Assembly: GCA_963977845.1 (NCBI GenBank)
Contig: CAXBPZ010000003.1
Location: forward strand, 1-64,000
Origin: Methylopumilus sp003533095
GTDB lineage: Bacteria; Pseudomonadota; Gammaproteobacteria; Burkholderiales; Methylophilaceae
Reading direction: 5' to 3'
DNA length: 64,000 nucleotides
In this document: positions 43,425-53,024 of the stretch, one piece after another
Layout of the letters: every line of letters begins with the position of its first letter
How positions within the stretch are numbered: position 1 is the first letter of the stretch
Position numbers and translations under genes: made by a program
Notes under the pieces: generated by a model
What the model was told of the DNA's origin: nothing
Seen by the model: the letters and a program-made list of their open reading frames with translations, nothing else
Databases searched by the model: none

Positions 43425-44412
43425 AATTATAAAAAAAATACTAAAAAGTAATCATGTAAAATTTTTGCTAGCCATTTGTGTTTCAATTTTAATTCATCTT
43501 TTTTTGCTGGGGGGTATTGATATATACAACCCATTTTTTTTAAAAAATTCAGACAATCTTAATATTGTTATTGAGAGTCATCTTGAAAGTCCTGAAAAGA
43601 AGGAAGAAGTAATAAAAAAGAAAAAATTAGTTATACCTAAAAAGAATAAGCAGATGGATAACAATTCAAACAAAGTAAAAGAAAATTCGATAAATGATTT
43701 AAGTCAATATATTCAAAATAATGATTTAAATGAAACTTCACAAAGTAGTGGAAAAAAAGAAATTCAATATAAGAGAGTGGTTATTGATTATGATGTAAGA
43801 AGAAGTCTAGATAGTTCGCCGGTAGGGGCAGCAAGAACAGTGTATTTATTAGATCAGAATAATCACTATAGTATTAGAAATGAAGTTGAAGCAAAAGGCT
43901 TTGTATCGCTTTTTTATTGGAATAAATTAATTCAAACAAGCGAGGGATTTGTTACAGAAGATGGATTAAAACCAACAAATTATCATTATCAATTTGGTAG
44001 CAAAATAGATAATCTGGCAAGCTTTGATTGGGATGCAAAAAAAGTAATTACTACAATAAATGGAAAAGTAAGTGAATTCGAGATTCTCGAAGGATCGCAA
44101 GATATGTTAAGTTTCATGTATCAGTTTATGTTTGAGCCTCCTTTAACCAAAATGAAAATTTACATTACAAATGGAAAAAATTATAAGTCATATGATTATG
44201 CTTATGTTGGGGATGAAGTTATTGAGACTGAAACAGATAAGATCTCAACTATGCATATAGCTAAATTTAATTATATCAACGAGGAAAGAATTGATTTGTG
44301 GCTTGCAAAAGATTACAAATATCTTCCTGTCAAAATAAGAAAGACAGAAAAAGATGGCAGTATTTTGGACCAGTCTGCAAAAAAAATTGAAACTGAAAGT
44401 TTAGAGCCTTAA
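43414..44412 (+). CDS. DUF3108 domain-containing membrane-anchored protein (copy 2)
   Basis: A 332-residue paralogue of the preceding gene. It has a single N-terminal transmembrane segment (about 12-32, VKFLLAICVSILIHLFLLGG) and a long Lys/Asn/Ser-rich linker (about 45-110; KKEEVIKKKKLVIPKKNK) that resembles a TonB-type periplasmic spacer. A DUF3108 domain follows (about 125-330) with GLKPTNYHYQF, ASFDWDAK, DMLSFMYQF and LPVKIRKTEKDGSILDQ. Function is unknown. It starts inside copy 1 and is followed by a methyltransferase gene after 2 bases. Confidence 0.82.
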   Translation: MRFKIIKKILKSNHVKFLLAICVSILIHLFLLGGIDIYNPFFLKNSDNLNIVIESHLESPEKKEEVIKKKKLVIPKKNKQMDNNSNKVKENSINDLSQYIQNNDLNETSQSSGKKEIQYKRVVIDYDVRRSLDSSPVGAARTVYLLDQNNHYSIRNEVEAKGFVSLFYWNKLIQTSEGFVTEDGLKPTNYHYQFGSKIDNLASFDWDAKKVITTINGKVSEFEILEGSQDMLSFMYQFMFEPPLTKMKIYITNGKNYKSYDYAYVGDEVIETETDKISTMHIAKFNYINEERIDLWLAKDYKYLPVKIRKTEKDGSILDQSAKKIETESLEP

Positions 44413-44414
44413 GT

Positions 44415-45671
44415 ATGCTAAACCTAAATTTAATTCAACATTGTGCAAATATTTTGGGTGAAACATTAGATTTTAATGGGCCTGCAGATATGAAATTAAG
44501 TAACTATTTCAGACAGCATGGTGAGCTAGGACAAAAAGATAGAGGAGAAATTGCCGAATGTATCTACGGCATCCTCAGGCGATTAAGATTTTTAAAAAAA
44601 ATAAATGAAGATGATGAAAATTTTAAAAAGCTCGTGATTTCATGGCTAATAAAAATTGAAGGTAGAAGTATTCGTGACTTAGAGCGTAGTTTAAATAAAG
44701 AAGAAATAGAATGGGCAAAATCACTAAAATCAAAAGATACAGACAAATATACATGGCCAGAAAAATTAAGTTTACCTGACTGGCTTTGGGATTTATTAGT
44801 TGAACAATACGGTATAGATGAAGCAATAATTCTGGGTAGAAGTTTTCTTGAGCCTGCCAAATTAGATATAAGAGTGAATACAGTAAAGATTGGCAGAGAT
44901 GAATTAATTAAATTGCTTGCAAAAGAAGTAACTGATATTGAAGCAACGACATATTCCCCTCATGGCATAAGAATTTCTAGAGGGACATCATTAAGTCGAA
45001 ATCCACTGTTCGTGGAAGGAAAGATAGAAGTTCAGGATGAAAGTAGTCAAATACTAAGCTTTGTAGTAGATGCAAAAAGAGGAATGATGGTTGCAGATTT
45101 TTGTGCTGGGGCTGGAGGAAAGAGTTTGGCAATAGGTGCAATTATGAAAAATACTGGACGCATATATGCTTATGATATTTCTGAAAAAAGAATTGCAAAT
45201 TTGGGAAAGCGATTAAAAAAATCAGGATTATCAAACTTATTTGCACAAAAAATAAAAAATGAAAAAGATACAAAATTAAAAAAATTACATGGAAAATTTG
45301 ATCGGGTACTTGCTGATGTTCCATGCAGTGGAACTGGTACCTTTAGGAGAAATCCAGATTTAAAATGGAAAAATTCTATTCAAGATCTAGATGAGCTCAA
45401 CGTTAAACAATTAGCCATTCTTGAGGAAGCTAAAAAGTTAGTAAAAAAAGAAGGCCGTTTAATTTATTCTACATGCAGTCTTTTGAAAAAAGAAAATGAG
45501 CTTATTGTTGAAACTTTTTTAAAACAAAATGAAAATTTTAAATCTATTTCTGTTGACGATATTTTAATAAAAAATCAAATACCTCTCTCTACCGGTAACT
45601 TTTTAAAATTGACTCCGAACAATCAAAAAACAGATGGTTTTTTTGCCGCAGTTTTTGAGCGAATAGAATAA
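44415..45671 (+). CDS. RsmB/NOP-family RNA (cytosine-5) methyltransferase
   Basis: AdoMet-dependent m5C methyltransferase of 418 residues, a paralogue of rsmB at 15258. The AdoMet motif is VADFCAGAGGKSLAIG, and both catalytic cysteines are present (LADVPCSGTGTFRRNPDLKW and YSTCSLLKKENE). The N-terminal 150 residues (LSNYFRQHGELGQKDRGEIAECIYGILRRLRFL) are shorter than the NusB domain of RsmB. The substrate base is unknown; a 16S or 23S rRNA position is likely. It is coupled to the DUF3108 pair (2-base gap). Confidence 0.88.
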   Translation: MLNLNLIQHCANILGETLDFNGPADMKLSNYFRQHGELGQKDRGEIAECIYGILRRLRFLKKINEDDENFKKLVISWLIKIEGRSIRDLERSLNKEEIEWAKSLKSKDTDKYTWPEKLSLPDWLWDLLVEQYGIDEAIILGRSFLEPAKLDIRVNTVKIGRDELIKLLAKEVTDIEATTYSPHGIRISRGTSLSRNPLFVEGKIEVQDESSQILSFVVDAKRGMMVADFCAGAGGKSLAIGAIMKNTGRIYAYDISEKRIANLGKRLKKSGLSNLFAQKIKNEKDTKLKKLHGKFDRVLADVPCSGTGTFRRNPDLKWKNSIQDLDELNVKQLAILEEAKKLVKKEGRLIYSTCSLLKKENELIVETFLKQNENFKSISVDDILIKNQIPLSTGNFLKLTPNNQKTDGFFAAVFERIE

Positions 45672-45675
45672 CAAA

Positions 45676-46905
45676 ATGAAAAAAACAACGAATCATCAGA
45701 TTTTAATAGGGGTATTTGCTGGGTTACTATTTGGCTTTTATATTAAGCTCAATCCATCATCGATTGGAAGTGATTCAATTATCTATGTAGCGGATCTAAT
45801 AGCAGATATATTCATTTCGTCCCTAAAAATGGTTCTGATTCCAGTAATATTTTTTTCCATATCTGTGGGTATTGCCAATCTTAGTTCACATAAGCAATCT
45901 TCAAAGATTTGGTTTTTAACATTTTTATTTTTTTTCATTTCCATGGCACTGGCAATTATATTGGGTCTTGGATCAATGAATTTATTTGGGCCTGGACAAG
46001 GCATGTCTTTGTCTATATTCAGTGAACAATTAAATAACTTTCACTCTTCTTCAATTTCACTTCCATTATTTCTCAAACAATTTCTTAGTGGTATTTTTGT
46101 GAATCCATTTAAAGCAATGACCGAAGGAAATATTTTAGGCGTAATTACATTTTCGATATTGGTAGGTCTCGCCATTGCTAAAGGAGATAAGAAATTTATT
46201 GAGGTAAAAAAATTATTCAATGGTTTGCTGGGTATTTGCATGAAGATAATATCCTGGATTATAAAATTTTCACCTTATGGTATTGCAGCTCTCATTATTA
46301 AATTAATTGCTCAGCAATCTCCAGATTTATTTATCACTCTATCGAAATTTATAATAGTAATTATTGGGATGACACTTTTCCATGGAATAGTTGTTTTACC
46401 TTTACTGCTTTATTTTTTTACAAAAATAAATATATTTAAGTTATGGCATGGTGCGAGAGAAGCAATTGCCACTGCTTTTGCAACCAGTTCCAGCAGTGCG
46501 ACAATTCCAATTACTTTGAGAGTTGTTGAAAACAATTTAAAAGTGAAATCTGATATTGCTGGGTTTGTTATACCAATTGGGGCGACAATGAATATGGATG
46601 GAACAGCGCTTTATGAGGCATCTGCTGCCTTATTTATTGCAAATCTATCTGGGATTGATTTGGGGATAGGACAACAAATTATTGTTTTTTTTACTGCCAT
46701 GATAGGTGCAATTGGCGCCCCTGGAATTCCAAGTGCTGGCATGGTAACTATGGCTATGGTTTTGCAATCGGTAGGGCTTCCTTTGGAAGCGCTTGCAATT
46801 TTATTGCCGATTGACCGCCTGCTTGATACATTCAGAACCGCAGTAAATGTCGAAGGTGATATTGTTGTAAGTTTAATTGTGCAAAAAATAATTGGCAGAA
46901 ATTAA
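45676..46905 (+). CDS. Dicarboxylate/amino acid:cation symporter (DAACS family)
   Basis: Inner-membrane sodium- or proton-coupled carrier for dicarboxylates or glutamate. The 409 residues have eight predicted helices and the re-entrant loops. The serine-rich hairpin is ATSSSSATIPITL, and the NMDGTALYEASAALFIAN and GIPSAGMVTMAMVL motifs are conserved. The substrate cannot be fixed from sequence. Such a carrier is notable in a presumed methylotroph because it imports multicarbon acids. It ends with a 4-base overlap with the convergent ampD. Confidence 0.9.
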   Translation: MKKTTNHQILIGVFAGLLFGFYIKLNPSSIGSDSIIYVADLIADIFISSLKMVLIPVIFFSISVGIANLSSHKQSSKIWFLTFLFFFISMALAIILGLGSMNLFGPGQGMSLSIFSEQLNNFHSSSISLPLFLKQFLSGIFVNPFKAMTEGNILGVITFSILVGLAIAKGDKKFIEVKKLFNGLLGICMKIISWIIKFSPYGIAALIIKLIAQQSPDLFITLSKFIIVIIGMTLFHGIVVLPLLLYFFTKINIFKLWHGAREAIATAFATSSSSATIPITLRVVENNLKVKSDIAGFVIPIGATMNMDGTALYEASAALFIANLSGIDLGIGQQIIVFFTAMIGAIGAPGIPSAGMVTMAMVLQSVGLPLEALAILLPIDRLLDTFRTAVNVEGDIVVSLIVQKIIGRN

Positions 46906-47468
46906 TTTTTATTTATTAATTGATCAAAACAATTATTTATTTTATCCCATTCAAAATAGGGACCTGGATCAGTTTTTCTAGATGGTGCAATGTCAGAATG
47001 CCCTACAATATCTTTAATAGGGTAAACGTTTATTAAGGATTGAATTAATTCTTTTAAGCAAGAGTATTGCTTGGTTTCAAAAGTATCATAATCACTTCCC
47101 TCTAACTCAATGCCAATTGAGAAATCATTACAATTATTAATTTGATTCCAGCAAGATTCGCCAGCGTGCCAAGCGCGGTCTAGACATGATACAAACTGAA
47201 AAAGCGACCCATCTCTTCTAATCAAAAAGTGAGAAGATACTTTTAAATCTGAAATAGATTTAAAGTATTCATGATTTTCAGGATTAAGTTTATTTGTAAA
47301 TAAATCAATAATATTATTTCCCTCATAAATTCTGGGTGGAAGACTAATATTATGAATTACAATTAAATCTATATTAGACTTGCTGGGTCGGCTATCAAAG
47401 TTGGGCGATAATATAATTTTTGCCTTATTCGCAAATCCAGCATCATTGATTACTATGGGTGAAAGCAT
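46902..47468 (-). CDS. ampD: 1,6-anhydro-N-acetylmuramyl-L-alanine amidase AmpD
   Basis: Cytosolic zinc amidase of peptidoglycan recycling. The 188 residues have the N-acetylmuramoyl-L-alanine amidase fold with VIHNISLPP (His ligand), the WHAGESCWN loop, SIGIELEGSD, and the C-terminal VGHSDIAPSRKTDPGPYFEW carrying the second His, the Lys and the Asp ligand typical of AmpD. It lacks a signal peptide, consistent with a cytosolic role. It is divergent from the exchanger gene at 47504. Confidence 0.94.
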   Translation of the reverse strand: MLSPIVINDAGFANKAKIILSPNFDSRPSKSNIDLIVIHNISLPPRIYEGNNIIDLFTNKLNPENHEYFKSISDLKVSSHFLIRRDGSLFQFVSCLDRAWHAGESCWNQINNCNDFSIGIELEGSDYDTFETKQYSCLKELIQSLINVYPIKDIVGHSDIAPSRKTDPGPYFEWDKINNCFDQLINKN

Positions 47469-47503
47469 TGTTAATTATGCATCATTAAAATTAAAGGATT
47501 GAA

Positions 47504-48505
47504 ATGATTTTTTTAAAATTATGTTTCATGTTATTGGTTATTTTAGTCTCAGCTGAGATATTTACCAATGCGCTTGAACATTTAGGAGAGAAACTAAAAA
47601 TTTCTGAAGGCGTTACGGGATCAATTTTTGCGGCTATAGGAACCGCACTTCCCGAGACTTTAGTTCCTCTATTGGCACTTTTATCCTCACATGGCGATCT
47701 TGAAACTAATCATCAAGTTGGAGTAGGTGCAATTTTAGGCGCCCCCCTCATGCTCTCTACTTTAACAATGTTTATCATGGCTCTTTCTGTTCTGGGACAT
47801 AGAGGATTTAGCGGTCACTTAAAGCCTGAAAAAACTGGACTAATTAGAGATTTAGATTTTTTCATAATTTCATTTATTTTCGCTGGAATAGCTTTATTTA
47901 TTCCTCATACCTCTGAACTCGCTAGAGGTTTAATAGCATTTTTAATGGTTTTTTCGTATTTCATTTATATTTTAATGACAATTAAAGCATCAAAAAAACT
48001 TGTTAACGAAGGTCACGCTACTGAGGCATCAAGTCCAATGTTTATGGAAAGAATCGGATGCCCAAATAATTATTTAGTTATTTCTATACAGCTTCTTATA
48101 GGTTTAGCTTTGCTGATATTCGGAGCGAAGGGTTTTATTTACGGCATTGAAGAAGCTTCAGCTATTTTAGGAATTTCCGCTCTTATTTTATCTATGTTAA
48201 TTATTCCAATAGCAACTGAACTTCCAGAAAAAGTGAATAGTATTTTTTGGATTCGTAAAGGTAAAGACACTTTAGCTTTTGGCAACATAACTGGCGCTAT
48301 GGTATTTCAGGGAACACTACTTCCAGCTATAGGCATTCTCTTGACACCATGGGAACCCAGAAAAGAAGTTTACTTGTGTATTTTTATCACACTTATTTCT
48401 TCTCTATGGATTAGAGCTCTTATTCAAAAATCAAATATAAAAGTTTGGCATTTGGGCATTAATGGAATTTTTTATTCTATCTATCTTTATATTGCTCTTC
48501 ATTGA
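47504..48505 (+). CDS. Sodium/calcium exchanger family membrane protein
   Basis: A 333-residue CaCA-type cation antiporter with two repeats of about five helices. The alpha-repeat motifs are SEGVTGSIFAAIGTALPETLVPL (residues 36-58) and ALILSMLIIPIATELPEKVNS (second half). The acidic residues in each ALPE/ELPE are ion ligands. The ion, Ca2+ or another cation, is not certain. It is followed by the RDD gene after 14 bases. Confidence 0.85.
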   Translation: MIFLKLCFMLLVILVSAEIFTNALEHLGEKLKISEGVTGSIFAAIGTALPETLVPLLALLSSHGDLETNHQVGVGAILGAPLMLSTLTMFIMALSVLGHRGFSGHLKPEKTGLIRDLDFFIISFIFAGIALFIPHTSELARGLIAFLMVFSYFIYILMTIKASKKLVNEGHATEASSPMFMERIGCPNNYLVISIQLLIGLALLIFGAKGFIYGIEEASAILGISALILSMLIIPIATELPEKVNSIFWIRKGKDTLAFGNITGAMVFQGTLLPAIGILLTPWEPRKEVYLCIFITLISSLWIRALIQKSNIKVWHLGINGIFYSIYLYIALH

Positions 48506-48519
48506 TTTAGTATTCATTT

Positions 48520-48966
48520 ATGAATAAAAAATCGCCCCCTCTAATAAGACTTTTTGGGTCTTTAATTTACGAGTTATTTGCTCTTGTGCCTATTTGGATG
48601 GTAGCAGGGTTTATTTTTATATATTTTTTTGATGGATTTTTTGGGGTGCATCAAAGACTAATTTTCCAAATTTATTTATGGCTCATTTCTGGAGTTTATT
48701 TGACCTATTGTTGGAAACGATCTGGTCAGACTCTTGCGATGAGAGCGTGGAAATTAAAAATAACTTCTACTAAGGGGCTCCTAACTTATCCATCTGCATG
48801 GAAACGTTATATATTAGCAACCTTAGGAACTCTGCTTGGAGGTGTGAGTTTTATATGGGCTCTTACTAATAAAAGACATTTTTATCTACATGATCAAATT
48901 TTGAAAAATTATTTCACTGATGTTCGGTTTTATAAATCATCATTACGCCAATCGAAAAGAAAATAA
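48520..48966 (+). CDS. RDD family membrane protein
   Basis: A 148-residue protein with three hydrophobic segments (about 20-42, 52-70, 95-115) and the RDD-domain pattern. This includes YLTYCWKRSGQTLAMRAWKLKI and a C-terminal FYLHDQILKNYF (HD motif). Function is unknown; some relatives act in sodium transport. The 3' end overlaps the convergent lptG by 53 bases, so its last 17 codons share DNA with the end of lptG. Confidence 0.85.
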   Translation: MNKKSPPLIRLFGSLIYELFALVPIWMVAGFIFIYFFDGFFGVHQRLIFQIYLWLISGVYLTYCWKRSGQTLAMRAWKLKITSTKGLLTYPSAWKRYILATLGTLLGGVSFIWALTNKRHFYLHDQILKNYFTDVRFYKSSLRQSKRK

Positions 48967-49984
48967 GTGTGGGTATTACGGCACATGAAAGTGGCTGCCA
49001 ATCATTAAGAAGTCCAATATATCTAAAAGATGAATTCATAATCTGATAGAAAATACCGATCAGAATACCCAAGAATATTTTTAGGTTTTTACCACCTGAA
49101 CGTTCCTGAAAAAAACCAAATGGAATTGCAAATAAAACCATTGCAATAGATGCTAGAGGATAAACTAATTTTTCCCATAAAGCGACTTCATACCTTGTTA
49201 CTTTTTGTTTATTATTTTTTAAATAATTAATAAAATTAATTAGGCTCATTGACGACATTTTTTCTGGAGACACGAGGAGAACATTCATCATTTCAGGTTT
49301 AATGAGTGATTTCCAATTTGCGCTTTTAAGTGAATTTGTAGAAATCTTGTTTTGATCAAATATTGTTTGATTGATATCGTCTAGCTTCCATTCGGATTCT
49401 TTAAAACTACCTTTTTTAGCATTTGTAATTGCTCTTAAGCGAAAGGTTTTATCAAATTCGTATATATGAATGTCAGATAAGCTTGAATCAGGTAAAACAT
49501 GCTCCACATTTATAAAGCTATTATTATCTTTAATCCATAAACCTGATTTAAATTCTTGAGTGACAATTGCGTCTTTAGCTGTAATTTTTATTTCTTGAGC
49601 TTTCTTTTCTGAGATAGGAGTAACAAGATCTCCTACAGCAAATGTAAATAATGTAAAAAATAATCCTGTAAAAGATAATGAGAATGCGATACGTTTTATT
49701 GAAAATCCGCTTGATCTAATAACAGTAAATTCAGAATTTTCAGAAAGTTGCCCCATGGCATACATCGACCCAATAAGAACTGCTATGGGGACGATTTCAT
49801 ACACGTGCCCAGGAATGCTAAGAACAACATAACTAAAGACGCTGAGTAAATTATATGTGCCTTTACCTAAATCATTCATTTCTTGAATGAAATCAAAAAA
49901 AGTGAATATGCCTATTAAACCAACCATAATCCAGAATATTGGAATGGACAGCTCTAGATTAAGGTATCGATTTAAAATTTTCAT
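48914..49984 (-). CDS. lptG: LPS export ABC transporter permease LptG
   Basis: Inner-membrane permease of the LptB2FG extractor. The 356 residues have three N-terminal helices, a periplasmic jelly-roll domain (about 130-260), and three C-terminal helices. Typical features are LNLELSIPIFWIM-like text at the start, the VVLSIPGHVYEIVPIAVLIGS block and KLVYPLASIAMVLFAIPFGF. It overlaps lptF by 4 bases. Its partners lptA, lptB and lptC lie 19 kb away in this window. Confidence 0.93.
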   Translation of the reverse strand: MKILNRYLNLELSIPIFWIMVGLIGIFTFFDFIQEMNDLGKGTYNLLSVFSYVVLSIPGHVYEIVPIAVLIGSMYAMGQLSENSEFTVIRSSGFSIKRIAFSLSFTGLFFTLFTFAVGDLVTPISEKKAQEIKITAKDAIVTQEFKSGLWIKDNNSFINVEHVLPDSSLSDIHIYEFDKTFRLRAITNAKKGSFKESEWKLDDINQTIFDQNKISTNSLKSANWKSLIKPEMMNVLLVSPEKMSSMSLINFINYLKNNKQKVTRYEVALWEKLVYPLASIAMVLFAIPFGFFQERSGGKNLKIFLGILIGIFYQIMNSSFRYIGLLNDWQPLSCAVIPTLIFFSIGVMMIYKTEHQ

Positions 49985-51075
49985 TTTGTATCTATCATAT
50001 TTTTTAAGCTGAACAACGGCTGGTTCATGGAACGTTTATAAGTGAGATAAACGGCTGCGATTAAAAAAATGAAGTGAATCGGCCAAAAGCCTATGACTAT
50101 ATTTACCTTTTTTAAAGTAATAAATGTATTCATGATGGCTAAAAGATTGTTATAGATAATAAAAATAAGTACAGCAAAGATAATATTAAGAGAGCGCCCC
50201 GCACGAGGATTTGTAAAGCTTAATGGGATAGCTAAGAAAACTAATAGAATACATGATATAGGAGATGCGATTCTCCATTGAAACTCTAAACGATCTTCGA
50301 GTGTATTCGATTTAATTACATCAGAAAGTTTTTTACTATCAATACTTTCTGTATATGGTTCAACAGGTTGTTGAGCAGTCAAAATGCCATACTGATCAAA
50401 TTCTGTTGTTGAAAACTCTTTTGTATTTGGAATGCCTTCATATCTGCGACCTTTCTGTAGAATGATATAGTTATCACCTTTGCTAGATATTTCTCGATGT
50501 CCATTATTAGCAATCACAACCCCTAATTTATTATGCTGTTTTGTTTGTACAAATATATTTTTTACAGCGCTTCCTAGTTCATCAAAACTTTCAACATAAA
50601 ATACTCGATCAGAACTTTTTGATTCTTTAAATGTCCCTGGGTTAAGCGTGGACAATTCATCGCGACTTTTTAATTGGCTTTTGTATTGATCGGCTGTTCT
50701 CACCGCCCAAGGATTTATAAAAAGAGAAAGAAAAGCCACCATAATTACAGCTGGCAAGGCAAATGAAGTAATCGGTTTAATAATTTTGGCTAGACTCATT
50801 CCCGAGCTTAGCCAAATGATCATTTCATGATCTCGATACCACCGAGATAGCGTAAGAAGCACAGCTAAGAAAATAGAAAGTGATAACAGAAGTGGAGAGT
50901 ATTTGATAAGGTTAAGACCTAGAATTGTTTTTATTGAGTCATTGGGGATATAGCCCTTAGTTGCAAATCTAAGATAAACTGTAATTCTTTGAGCCATTAC
51001 AATACTTATAAGTATTAAAAGTGCCGTAATTGAATTAGTTAGTAGTTCTTTTTTTAACGAGGTTTTAAATAACAT
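49981..51075 (-). CDS. lptF: LPS export ABC transporter permease LptF
   Basis: Second permease of LptB2FG. The 364 residues begin MLFKTSLKKELLTNSITAL and show YSPLLLSLSIFLAVLLTLSRWYRDHEMIIWLSSG in two parts, a family hallmark with the coupling helix facing LptB. The periplasmic domain spans about 135-265 and the last three helices include LLVFLAIPLSFTNPRAGRS. It is divergent from pepA across a 44-base gap. Confidence 0.94.
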   Translation of the reverse strand: MLFKTSLKKELLTNSITALLILISIVMAQRITVYLRFATKGYIPNDSIKTILGLNLIKYSPLLLSLSIFLAVLLTLSRWYRDHEMIIWLSSGMSLAKIIKPITSFALPAVIMVAFLSLFINPWAVRTADQYKSQLKSRDELSTLNPGTFKESKSSDRVFYVESFDELGSAVKNIFVQTKQHNKLGVVIANNGHREISSKGDNYIILQKGRRYEGIPNTKEFSTTEFDQYGILTAQQPVEPYTESIDSKKLSDVIKSNTLEDRLEFQWRIASPISCILLVFLAIPLSFTNPRAGRSLNIIFAVLIFIIYNNLLAIMNTFITLKKVNIVIGFWPIHFIFLIAAVYLTYKRSMNQPLFSLKNMIDTK

Positions 51076-51119
51076 TATTTTTCCCGTTTTTAAAATTCGA
51101 GAATATTTAAGGAATATAT

Positions 51120-52601
51120 ATGAAATTTAGCATAAAAACTGATCAGCTGGAGAAACAACGCTCAGATGTGTTGGTCATTGGAGTTTATGACTCACTCAAG
51201 CTTGTATATGACAAATTGTCTTTAAGCAAATCCACTATTAGCCATATTACTTCGATATTAAAGCATGGCGATATGACTGGCAAAGCAAGCTCTTCACTTA
51301 TTTTATATAACGTTCCAGGGACAAAAATTCCAAAAATACTTCTCATAGGCTTAGGTCAAGAAAAAGAGTTTGACGGGAAAAAATATCATGCTGCAGTGAG
51401 AACTATGATTTATGCACTTAAGAAAATGGATGCTAAAACAATCATATCTCTTCTTCACATTGCTTCAATTAAGGGAGCTGATATAGCTTGGAATATTGAG
51501 CATTTTGTTAATGAAGTGATGGATGCAAGTTATGAATTCTCTGAACTTAAAACTGTTAATAAAAAAATCAAAAAAACTTTTGATATCTTTATCCTTGTTG
51601 ACAAGAAAAGTCAAAAAATTGCGGAAGCAGCTTTAAAAAAATCCTTTGCACTTGCCAGAGGAATTGAACTCACTAAAACACTTGGTAATCTTCCACCAAA
51701 TATCTGCACACCAACTTACCTAGGTAAAAAAGCGCAAGAAATTGGAAAAGCACATGGCATGAAAATTGAAGTTTTGGATCAGAAGCAAATTGAAAAATTA
51801 AAAATGGGTTCTTTTCTTGGTGTTGCGAAAGGAAGCAGACAACCACCAAAATTTATAGTGCTTCAACATAATAAAGGCAAAAAAACACAAAAGCCTATTA
51901 TTTTAGTTGGCAAAGGAATTACTTTTGATGCTGGAGGTATATCAATTAAACCCGCCGGCGATATGGATGAAATGAAATATGATATGTGCGGAGCAGCAAC
52001 TGTGCTAGGCACTTTTGAAACAATTGGTTTATTAAATCTTCCTATGAATGTCATTGGAATTATTCCAACATGTGAAAATTTGCCAGATGGATTAGCTTTA
52101 AAACCTGGAGATATTTTAACTAGCATGTCAGGACAAACAATCGAAGTATTAAACACTGACGCTGAGGGTAGATTAATTTTGTGTGACGCATTAACTTATG
52201 CAGAAAGATTTAATCCAGATGTTGTGATAGACATAGCGACTCTTACTGGTGCTTGTGTGATTGCATTAGGTCATCATGCTTCAGGCTTATATAGTAATGA
52301 CGATAAACTAGCAAAAGATTTAGAAGTAGCAGGTGAAACCTCTATGGATCGAGCATGGAGAATGCCATTGTGGGAAGACTATCAATCTCAATTAGAAAGT
52401 AATTTTGCTGATATGGCTAATATTGGCGGAAGAGCAGGCGGCAGTATCACCGCAGCATGTTTTTTATCTAGATTTGCAAAAAAATATAAATGGGCACACT
52501 TAGATATTGCAGGCACTGCATGGAAATCTGGAAAAGCTAAAGGTGCTACTGGAAGACCAGTTGGTTTATTAACTCAATACATTTTAACTAAAATGAATTA
52601 A
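51120..52601 (+). CDS. pepA: Leucyl aminopeptidase (cytosol aminopeptidase)
   Basis: M17 family two-metal aminopeptidase of 493 residues. The metal and catalytic residues are seen in LVGKGITFDAGGISIKP, DMDEMKYDMCGAA and NTDAEGRLIL (family signature). In enterics PepA also binds DNA in Xer recombination at plasmid sites; xerC is present in this window but not linked. TAAGGAAT precedes the ATG. It is followed by holC after 6 bases, a widely conserved order divergent from lptF. Confidence 0.96.
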   Translation: MKFSIKTDQLEKQRSDVLVIGVYDSLKLVYDKLSLSKSTISHITSILKHGDMTGKASSSLILYNVPGTKIPKILLIGLGQEKEFDGKKYHAAVRTMIYALKKMDAKTIISLLHIASIKGADIAWNIEHFVNEVMDASYEFSELKTVNKKIKKTFDIFILVDKKSQKIAEAALKKSFALARGIELTKTLGNLPPNICTPTYLGKKAQEIGKAHGMKIEVLDQKQIEKLKMGSFLGVAKGSRQPPKFIVLQHNKGKKTQKPIILVGKGITFDAGGISIKPAGDMDEMKYDMCGAATVLGTFETIGLLNLPMNVIGIIPTCENLPDGLALKPGDILTSMSGQTIEVLNTDAEGRLILCDALTYAERFNPDVVIDIATLTGACVIALGHHASGLYSNDDKLAKDLEVAGETSMDRAWRMPLWEDYQSQLESNFADMANIGGRAGGSITAACFLSRFAKKYKWAHLDIAGTAWKSGKAKGATGRPVGLLTQYILTKMN

Positions 52602-52607
52602 GTCTTC

Positions 52608-53024
52608 ATGACTTATATAGATTTTTATTTTAATGTAGAAAATAAACTCAATAAAATTCATGAAATATTAGAAAGAGAAATTTTTCGTAAAAGAAAAATA
52701 TATATAGCAGTGAATGATTTAAAAGAGGCAGAGGAATTAAGCGATTTTCTTTATACAGCTTCAGCCACTTCATTTTTGCCCCATATTATTGGAGCTAATC
52801 AAGAAAAGGCTCCTATCCATATTGCCTGGGATTTTAAATCCGTGAGTGATGATTTTATGATTAATTTAAAATCAGAAATTTCATCTTCTTTTTCAAGATA
52901 CTTAAAGCTTATTGAGATTGTCTCTCTAAATGAAGAAGATAAAAAGACAGCAAGAGATCGTTTAAAGTTTTATCGTGATCGCGGATATGAAATTCACTTA
53001 ATTGATGCTACAAAAGAAATATAA
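52608..53024 (+). CDS. holC: DNA polymerase III chi subunit
   Basis: Clamp-loader accessory subunit that contacts single-strand binding protein. The 138 residues start MTYIDFYFNVENKLNKI. RKIYIAVNDLKEAEELSDFLY and the conserved FLPHIIGANQEKAPIHIAW segment (W and preceding loop) are the family marks. The position right after pepA confirms the call. It ends directly against the convergent gcvH with no gap. Confidence 0.9.
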   Translation: MTYIDFYFNVENKLNKIHEILEREIFRKRKIYIAVNDLKEAEELSDFLYTASATSFLPHIIGANQEKAPIHIAWDFKSVSDDFMINLKSEISSSFSRYLKLIEIVSLNEEDKKTARDRLKFYRDRGYEIHLIDATKEI

